From: Burkholderiaceae bacterium 16
GTDB taxonomy: Bacteria; Pseudomonadota; Gammaproteobacteria; Burkholderiales; Burkholderiaceae
Assembly: GCA_000955785.1 (NCBI GenBank)
Contig: JYOD01000030.1
Coordinates: 63,976-102,417 of the forward strand
Direction: 5' to 3'
Length of the DNA: 38,442 bases
Shown here one piece after another: positions 33,294 to 38,442 of the stretch. The notes under the pieces were generated by a model. It ran no database searches. It was not told the DNA's origin and saw nothing but the letters and a program-made list of their open reading frames with translations. The translations under genes were made by a program, and so were the position numbers. How positions within the stretch are numbered: the first letter of the stretch is position 1; each line of letters starts with the position of its first letter.

Positions 33294-34646
33294 TTACTGG
33301 CGCACTACGATTTCGCCGCGCAGCGAGTGCGGGAAGGCTTCGGTGATGGCCACGTCCACCATCTCGCCGACCATGCGGTCGCGGCGGTCCTGGGGCACGC
33401 CCGGCAGCGCGAAATTCACCACGCGGTTGTTCTCGGTACGGCCGTGCAGCTCGGTCGGGTCCTTGCGCGCCGGGCCTTCCACCAGGATGCGCTGCACCGA
33501 GCCAACCATGCCTTTGCTGATGCGCTGCACGTTTTCCTCGATAGTGGCCTGCAGGTGCTGCAGGCGCCGCAGCTTGACCTCGTGCGGCGTGTCGTCGGCC
33601 AGGTTGGCCGCTGGCGTGCCGGGGCGCGGGCTGAAGATAAAGGAGAAGGAGGTGTCGTAGCCGATCTCCTCGATCATCGCCATCAGCTTGTCGAAGTCCG
33701 CCTCGGTCTCGCCGGGGAAGCCGATGATGAAGTCCGACGACAGCGACATGTCCGGGCGCAGCGCGCGCAGCTTGCGGATGATGCTCTTGTACTCCAGCAC
33801 GCTGTAGCCGCGCTTCATGGCCATCAGGATGCGGTCGGACGCATGTTGCACCGGCAGGTGCAGGTGGTTGACCAGCTTCGGGCAGCGCTCGTACAGCTCG
33901 ATCAGTCGCGGCGTGAATTCCTTCGGGTGGCTGGTGGTGTAGCGGATCCGCTCGATGCCGGGGATCTCGGCCACGTACTCGATCAGCAGCGCGAAGTCGG
34001 CGATCTCGCTGGTCTCGCCCATGGCGCCGCGGTACGCGTTGACGTTCTGCCCCAGCAGCGTGACTTCGCGCACGCCTTGCCCGGCCAGCCCGGCGACCTC
34101 GGCCAGCACGTCCTCGAACGGGCGCGAGACTTCCTCGCCGCGGGTGTAAGGCACCACGCAGTAGCTGCAGTACTTGGAGCAGCCTTCCATGATCGAGACA
34201 AAGGCGCTCGGGCCTTCGACCCGCGCCGGCGGCAGGTGGTCGAACTTCTCGATCTCGGGGAAGGAGATGTCCACCTGCGAATGGCCGGTCTGGCGGCTGC
34301 GGTCGATCATGGCGGGCAGGCGGTGCAGTGTCTGCGGGCCGAACACCACATCGACATAAGGCGCGCGCTTGACGATGGCGGCGCCTTCCTGGCTTGCCAC
34401 GCAACCGCCCACGCCGATCACCAGATCGGGCTTGAGCGCCTTGAGCGCCTTCATGCGGCCGAGTTCGGAGAACACCTTCTCCTGCGCTTTTTCGCGCACC
34501 GAGCAGGTGTTGAAGAGGATCACGTCCGCATCTTCGGGGTTGTCTGTCTTTTCCAGGCCTTCGGCGGCGTGGAGCACGTCGACCATCTTGTCCGAGTCGT
34601 ACTCGTTCATCTGACAGCCGTAGGTTTTGACGAAGACTTTTTTCAT
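33294..34646 (-). CDS. miaB: tRNA methylthiotransferase MiaB
   Basis: The predicted protein has 450 residues. MiaB is a radical-SAM enzyme that adds the methylthio group to i6A37 of tRNA. It binds two iron-sulfur clusters. The N-terminal UPF0004 cysteines are Cys11 (YGCQMN), Cys48 (NTCSVREKA) and Cys82 (GGCVASQEG). The radical-SAM triad is Cys156, Cys160 and Cys163 in [17 protein letters not shown]. The C-terminal TRAM domain covers about 380-450 ([26 protein letters not shown]). All ligands are present and the length is normal. It heads the minus-strand run; 95 bases without evident signals precede it. Confidence 0.97.
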   Translation of the reverse strand: MKKVFVKTYGCQMNEYDSDKMVDVLHAAEGLEKTDNPEDADVILFNTCSVREKAQEKVFSELGRMKALKALKPDLVIGVGGCVASQEGAAIVKRAPYVDVVFGPQTLHRLPAMIDRSRQTGHSQVDISFPEIEKFDHLPPARVEGPSAFVSIMEGCSKYCSYCVVPYTRGEEVSRPFEDVLAEVAGLAGQGVREVTLLGQNVNAYRGAMGETSEIADFALLIEYVAEIPGIERIRYTTSHPKEFTPRLIELYERCPKLVNHLHLPVQHASDRILMAMKRGYSVLEYKSIIRKLRALRPDMSLSSDFIIGFPGETEADFDKLMAMIEEIGYDTSFSFIFSPRPGTPAANLADDTPHEVKLRRLQHLQATIEENVQRISKGMVGSVQRILVEGPARKDPTELHGRTENNRVVNFALPGVPQDRRDRMVGEMVDVAITEAFPHSLRGEIVVRQ

Positions 34647-34741
34647 GGTGCCGATCTCAGTGGTTGACCTGGGGGCATCAGGGTTTTATGGGACTCAACA
34701 AATCCGGGAGCCACGGCACGTTGCCGCGGCCCGGACGACGA

Positions 34742-35116
34742 TCATTGCGCGGTTTTCTGTTCCTGCTCGCTCAGCACCCAGGCCGTCAGCAACTGGCCGT
34801 AGAGGTCGAGCTTGAACCGCACCGGCAGCTTCTGGCCGGCCACTGCCGCGATGGGCAGCAACTGGTTGTCGGTGCCAAACAGCCGCAGGCCGGGCGCCAC
34901 GCCAACGGTCTTGCCGTCCAGCGTTGCCGATTGCGGCGCGCCGGGCGACGGCGCGGCGAGCACCAGCCTGGCTTTCGCCGCGTCGGCCGGGATCACCCGC
35001 AACGGCTGCTGCGCGTGTGCCGTTGCCGGCAGCAGCACGGCGCACGTGGCGAGCGATGCGGCAAGCAGGGTTGCCCGCAGGAACAGGGCAGGGCGCGCGG
35101 CACGGTTGGCTGACAT
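34742..35116 (-). CDS. Small secreted hypothetical protein
   Basis: I do not recognise this 124-residue protein. A signal peptide is clear: basic start, hydrophobic LFLRATLLAASLATCAVLL, and cleavage site AHA before Gln36. The mature part is about 89 residues, with no cysteine and an even polarity (PLRVIPADAAKARLVLAA, LRLFGTDNQLLPIAAVAG, FKLDLYGQLLTAWVL), suggesting a small beta-rich periplasmic protein. The ATG at 35116 has a GGAG ribosome site five bases upstream, which is why I prefer it to the longer frame. It lies between clcB and miaB on the same strand, 155 bases from clcB. Confidence 0.8.
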   Translation of the reverse strand: MSANRAARPALFLRATLLAASLATCAVLLPATAHAQQPLRVIPADAAKARLVLAAPSPGAPQSATLDGKTVGVAPGLRLFGTDNQLLPIAAVAGQKLPVRFKLDLYGQLLTAWVLSEQEQKTAQ

Positions 35117-35271
35117 GGAGGCTCCGGCGAAAAACGGTTCGGGAAACGAAGGCGATGCGGGTTGTCCGCGGCAGGCGGCGCACCAGCCAAGTCTACGCGC
35201 ACCGTGCCGCCGCGCCTGGCGCAGGCCGGGCAACCCTATATTCTACCCGGTCGCCCGCCGCCCGCGCTGGC

Positions 35272-36960
35272 CTAGAACAGTCCGGATGCTTCCTGCAGCA
35301 CACGCCGCTTTGAGACCGTCCCCATCAGTTCGCGCCCGCCGTTATCGCGGATCACCGGGATGCGGTTGAGTGCGTGATGGGTGAACAGGCTCAATGCGTC
35401 GGGCAGGCGCGACTCCGGGGTGAGCGTGGGGAAATCGCGTTCGCACAGCGTAAGCAGGTCGGCATCCGGCTGCTCGCGCAGCGCGCGCTGGACGGCGTGG
35501 ATCGACAGCGCGCCCAGCAGGCAGCCATTGGGCGCCACCATATACAGGTAGCGCGTGCCGGTCTCGGCGAACTTGTCGCTGGCCTGTTCCAGCGTCGCGT
35601 CGGGGCCGATCGTGGTGTCGGTGGGCTCGCACAGCCCGGCCAGCGTAAGCGCCCGCGCGCGGTCCGCCGCGGCCGAGGCTTGCGTACGCTCGGCCACCAC
35701 GCTGTACAAGGACAAGGTCTGGCAGCGTGAGGCGGTGTAGTAGGCCGCCGCCGCGCCGATCATGCCGGGCAGCAGCAACGCCGGCGCCAGCGTCATCTCG
35801 AACACCATCAGCACCGACATCAGCGGCGCCTGGCTGGTGGCGGCCAGGAAGGCGCACATGCCCACCAGCGGCAGCAGCGGCGCGCCGCTGCCCCCCGGCA
35901 CGGCGGGCGCCAGCAATTGCCCGAGCGCGGCACCCACGAACAGCGAAGGGGTGAACACGCCGCCCACTGCGCCAGAGCCCATGCTGAGCACGGTGGCCAG
36001 CAGCTTGGCGAGCAGCACGGCCGCCAGCGACACGCTCAGGGGATGCGCCATCAGGATCGACTGGATGGTGTAGTAGCCATTGCCCACCACCTCGGGCACC
36101 CAGATCGCCAGCACGCCCACCAGGGCGCCGCCCAGCGCCAGGCGCGGCACCATGCCGCCCGGCACACGGGCGAAGGCGCCCTTGGCCAGGCTGGAGGCGC
36201 GCATGAAGAGGGCGCCCGCGACACCGGCCAGCACGCCCAGCAGCACGGCGGCGAGCAGCATCGGCGCGTGCAGCATGTCGGACGGCACGTTCAGGCCCGG
36301 GTACAGCGGTTGCAGGCCGCCGTGCAGCTGGCTGACCACGGTGCCCGCCACCGAGGCCAGGAACAGCGGCATCAGCCGCTGCACCGCCACCGCGCCGAAC
36401 ACCACCTCGGCGACAAAGACCGCGGCCGACAGCGGCGTGTGATACACCGAGGCCAGCCCCGCGGCCGCGGCGCAGGCCGTGAGCATGCGCCGCAGGTTGG
36501 TGTCGCCATCGGGGCCGGCTCTGCCGCGCGCCGACGGGAACAGCGAGCCGCACAGCGCGGCAAGCTGGATCATCGCGCCCTCTTTACCGACCGAGCTGCC
36601 GGTGACGATGGAGCAGAACGACGACAGCGCGCGCAGCAATGTGATGCGTACCGGCAGCCGCCCCGTGCCGCTGGCGACCGCTTCCATATAGTCGGAAACG
36701 CCGGGCTGTGCCGCATTGAGCCTGGCCGCAGCGGTCAGCAGCAAGCCCGCGACCACGCCACCGAAGGCCGGGATCAGCACCCGCCAGGCCAGCGCCAGCC
36801 CGGCAAACACGGTGACGATATCTGCATGCGTGCCAAACATCACATAGCCGCTGGCGTCCAGCGCTTCCTTGAACAGGGTGGTGACGATGGCAGCGGCGAT
36901 CCCTACCGGGATGGCTGTAAAGAGAGTGACTTCCTGGTCTTCGATGAACCTGAACCGCAT
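35272..36960 (-). CDS. clcB: ClC-type chloride channel/antiporter with C-terminal CBS domains
   Basis: The predicted protein has 562 residues. The membrane domain (about 1-430) has the ClC fold signatures GSSVGKEGAMIQ, with gating-type Glu127, and GAVGGVFTPSLFVGAALG. Where classical members read GSGIPE, this one reads GVSDYMEA near residue 87, and the usual Pro of GKEGP is Ala129. Residues from about 455 form a CBS pair (CEPTDTTIGPDATLEQAS, ESRLPDALSLFTHHALNRIP). The ATG at 36960 gives MRFRFIEDQEVTLF. ClcB is the closest subfamily by these features, but transport mode (channel or H+/Cl- exchange) cannot be decided here. It is divergent from the helicase gene. Confidence 0.85.
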   Translation of the reverse strand: MRFRFIEDQEVTLFTAIPVGIAAAIVTTLFKEALDASGYVMFGTHADIVTVFAGLALAWRVLIPAFGGVVAGLLLTAAARLNAAQPGVSDYMEAVASGTGRLPVRITLLRALSSFCSIVTGSSVGKEGAMIQLAALCGSLFPSARGRAGPDGDTNLRRMLTACAAAAGLASVYHTPLSAAVFVAEVVFGAVAVQRLMPLFLASVAGTVVSQLHGGLQPLYPGLNVPSDMLHAPMLLAAVLLGVLAGVAGALFMRASSLAKGAFARVPGGMVPRLALGGALVGVLAIWVPEVVGNGYYTIQSILMAHPLSVSLAAVLLAKLLATVLSMGSGAVGGVFTPSLFVGAALGQLLAPAVPGGSGAPLLPLVGMCAFLAATSQAPLMSVLMVFEMTLAPALLLPGMIGAAAAYYTASRCQTLSLYSVVAERTQASAAADRARALTLAGLCEPTDTTIGPDATLEQASDKFAETGTRYLYMVAPNGCLLGALSIHAVQRALREQPDADLLTLCERDFPTLTPESRLPDALSLFTHHALNRIPVIRDNGGRELMGTVSKRRVLQEASGLF

Positions 36961-37271
36961 CGTGACGTCATCCGGGGGGGAGGATGGAGCCGGGCCGGGC
37001 GTGCCCGTGCCCGCGGGGGGCACGGCCAGGCGGGACCAGGGCGTGGCTGGCCGCCATGATAGCGCAGCGCCACCCGGACCCATCGGGCCCATCAGGGCGC
37101 CTGGCGCGCGGGATAGCGCCAGGCTGGTACACTAGCGGCCTTTCCTCCTAAAGAAGCGGGGGCAGTCGCCTCGTTTCGCCGGTCGCTCTTTTCCGGTTTT
37201 CGGTTTTCTCACTCACGTCGCCCCCGCGATTGGCGCACCACATGCGCAAAGGGCGGCCGAAGCGTCAATTC
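36961..37271. other. Divergent gap between clcB and the helicase gene
   Basis: This 311-base gap holds an 8-bp perfect hairpin CCGTGCCC/GGGCACGG (37005-37012 with 37018-37025, loop GCGGG) on the clcB side. On the helicase side it has an extended -10 box at 37125-37133 and then a pyrimidine-rich leader with repeated TTTTC blocks (about 37190-37210). No gene is evident. Confidence 0.55.
37125..37133 (+). promoter_or_regulatory. Candidate extended -10 promoter for the DEAD-box helicase
   Basis: The sequence TGGTACACT fits the extended -10 form TGnTAnnnT, which can work without a strong -35 box, and none is visible. Transcription from here would give a 5' leader of about 130 bases before the ATG at 37272. 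The leader is rich in TTTTC blocks. Long leaders are common on cold-inducible helicase genes, but no cold-shock motif is recognisable. Confidence 0.4.
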
Positions 37272-38442
37272 ATGTCTTTTTCCGATCTTGGCTTGTCCGA
37301 CAAGCTTATGCGTGCCGTGGCCGAACAGGGCTATACCACGCCGACTCCGATTCAAGCGCAGGCGATTCCCGCCATCCTCAAGGGGGGCGACCTGCTTGCC
37401 GGCGCGCAGACCGGCACCGGCAAGACGGCCGGCTTCACGCTGCCGCTGCTGCAACTGCTGTCCGAATCCCCGGCTGCCCGCGAACCCGCGCGCGGACAGC
37501 GCCTGCCGGTGCGTGCGCTGGTCCTGACCCCCACCCGCGAACTGGCGGCCCAGGTCGAGGAAAGCGTCCGTAACTACGGCAAGTACCTCAAGCTGCGTTC
37601 GATGGTGATGTTCGGCGGCGTGGGCATCAATCCGCAGATCGAACAACTCAAGCGCGGTGTCGATATCGTGGTGGCCACGCCTGGCCGCCTGCTCGACCAC
37701 CTGTCGCAACGCACCATCGACCTCTCGCACGTGGAAATGCTGGTGCTAGACGAAGCCGATCGCATGCTGGACATGGGCTTTATCCACGACATCCGCAAGA
37801 TCCTCAACGTCCTGCCGCCGAAGCGCCAGAACCTGCTGTTCTCGGCCACCTTCTCCGACGAGATCCGCGGCCTGGCCGACCGTCTGCTCGACAATCCCGC
37901 TTCCATCGAAGTCGCGCGCCGCAACACCACGGCCGAGACCGTGGCGCAGCGCGTCTACCCGGTGGACCGCGAGCGCAAGCGCGAACTGCTGGCCCACCTG
38001 GTGCGCGAGAACGACTGGCACCAGGTGCTGGTGTTCACCCGCACCAAGCACGGCGCCAACCGCCTGGCCGAGCAGCTCGACAAGGAAGGCCTGTCGGCGC
38101 TGGCGATCCACGGCAACAAGAGCCAGTCGGCCCGCACGCGCGCGCTGACCGAGTTCAAGGCCGGCACGCTGCGCTTGCTGGTGGCCACCGATATCGCCGC
38201 GCGCGGCATCGACATCGACCAGTTGCCGCACGTGGTCAATTACGACCTGCCCAACGTGCCCGAAGACTACGTGCCCGGCCGCGCCGGCGCCGAGGGCGAG
38301 GCGATCTCGCTGGTCTGCGTGGATGAAACCGCCTTGCTGCGCGACATCGAGCGGCTGATCAAGCGCCAGATCGAACAAACCATCCTGCCGGGCTTCGAGG
38401 TCGATCCGAGCATCCCGGCCGAGCCGATCCAGAAGGGCCGTC
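37272..38442 (+). CDS. rhlE: DEAD-box RNA helicase, RhlE type (3' end cut by window)
   Basis: The window contains the first 390 codons; the stop lies outside. DEAD-box helicases unwind short RNA duplexes with ATP, here probably in RNA turnover or ribosome assembly. Visible motifs are the Q-motif [11 protein letters not shown] with YTTPTPIQ, motif I AQTGTGKT (45-52), PTREL, TPGR, DEAD (160-163), SAT (191-193), VFTRTK and [11 protein letters not shown]. Motif VI, normally HRIGRTGRAG, is reduced: DYV (332-334) is followed directly by [10 protein letters not shown]. This equals loss of 15 bases in frame at 38275 and removes the first of the two conserved arginines and the histidine. The start MSFSDLGLS is standard; an in-frame ATG at 37242 is possible. 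Confidence 0.92.
   Translation, partial: MSFSDLGLSDKLMRAVAEQGYTTPTPIQAQAIPAILKGGDLLAGAQTGTGKTAGFTLPLLQLLSESPAAREPARGQRLPVRALVLTPTRELAAQVEESVRNYGKYLKLRSMVMFGGVGINPQIEQLKRGVDIVVATPGRLLDHLSQRTIDLSHVEMLVLDEADRMLDMGFIHDIRKILNVLPPKRQNLLFSATFSDEIRGLADRLLDNPASIEVARRNTTAETVAQRVYPVDRERKRELLAHLVRENDWHQVLVFTRTKHGANRLAEQLDKEGLSALAIHGNKSQSARTRALTEFKAGTLRLLVATDIAARGIDIDQLPHVVNYDLPNVPEDYVPGRAGAEGEAISLVCVDETALLRDIERLIKRQIEQTILPGFEVDPSIPAEPIQKGR

Noticed and set aside
36963..36970. TGACGTCA palindrome three bases from the clcB start
   Set aside because: An 8-base palindrome is expected by chance in this length of sequence, and no bacterial regulator with this site is implied by the context.

Overview
The window is GC-rich chromosomal DNA from a beta-proteobacterium, most likely a Burkholderiaceae member close to Cupriavidus/Ralstonia. 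I judge this from protein sequences and gene order: amgK and murU beside lptD-surA-pdxA-rsmA, glyQ/glyS with gmhB-plsC-ygjP-gloA, miaB-phoH-ybeY-corC-lnt, and purH-fis-dusB upstream of ruvCAB. It is almost entirely core housekeeping genome. I see no prophage, insertion sequence, CRISPR array, tRNA or rRNA.

Layout. (1) 49-13449, all minus strand: amgK, azlC, azlD, murU, pepP, a small unknown, ubiH, dusB, fis, purH, then a repeat-filled gap, then ruvC, a glycerophosphodiesterase lipoprotein, ruvA and ruvB. (2) 13606-20609, plus strand: lptD-surA-pdxA-rsmA-trpS, closed by a strong bidirectional hairpin terminator. (3) 20695-28224, minus strand: glyQ, a secreted unknown, glyS, gmhB, plsC, ygjP-like, gloA and a DMT-family transporter, with several four-base stop/start overlaps. 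(4) 28571-28663: a possible 30-residue membrane peptide on the plus strand. (5) 28699-34646, minus strand: miaB-phoH-ybeY, a second repeat-filled gap, then corC-lnt. (6) 34742-36960, minus strand: a small secreted protein and a ClC-type channel. (7) 37272 to the end, plus strand: an RhlE-type DEAD-box helicase cut off by the window edge.

Themes. Envelope biogenesis dominates: LPS export (LptD), outer-membrane protein folding (SurA), peptidoglycan sugar recycling (AmgK/MurU), heptose synthesis (GmhB), phosphatidic acid synthesis (PlsC) and lipoprotein acylation (Lnt). RNA and translation functions form the second theme: RsmA, DusB, MiaB, YbeY, TrpRS, GlyRS and RhlE. The RuvABC genes process Holliday junctions.

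The most notable items are a modular repeat of about 180-210 bp present twice, with hairpins whose structure is kept while their sequence changes; an RhlE-like helicase that lacks most of motif VI through an apparent 15-base in-frame deletion; a possible unannotated 30-residue ORF; a secreted unknown protein between the two glycyl-tRNA synthetase genes; and a YbeY with an N-terminal extension of about 95 residues. No wholly new multi-gene system is evident.
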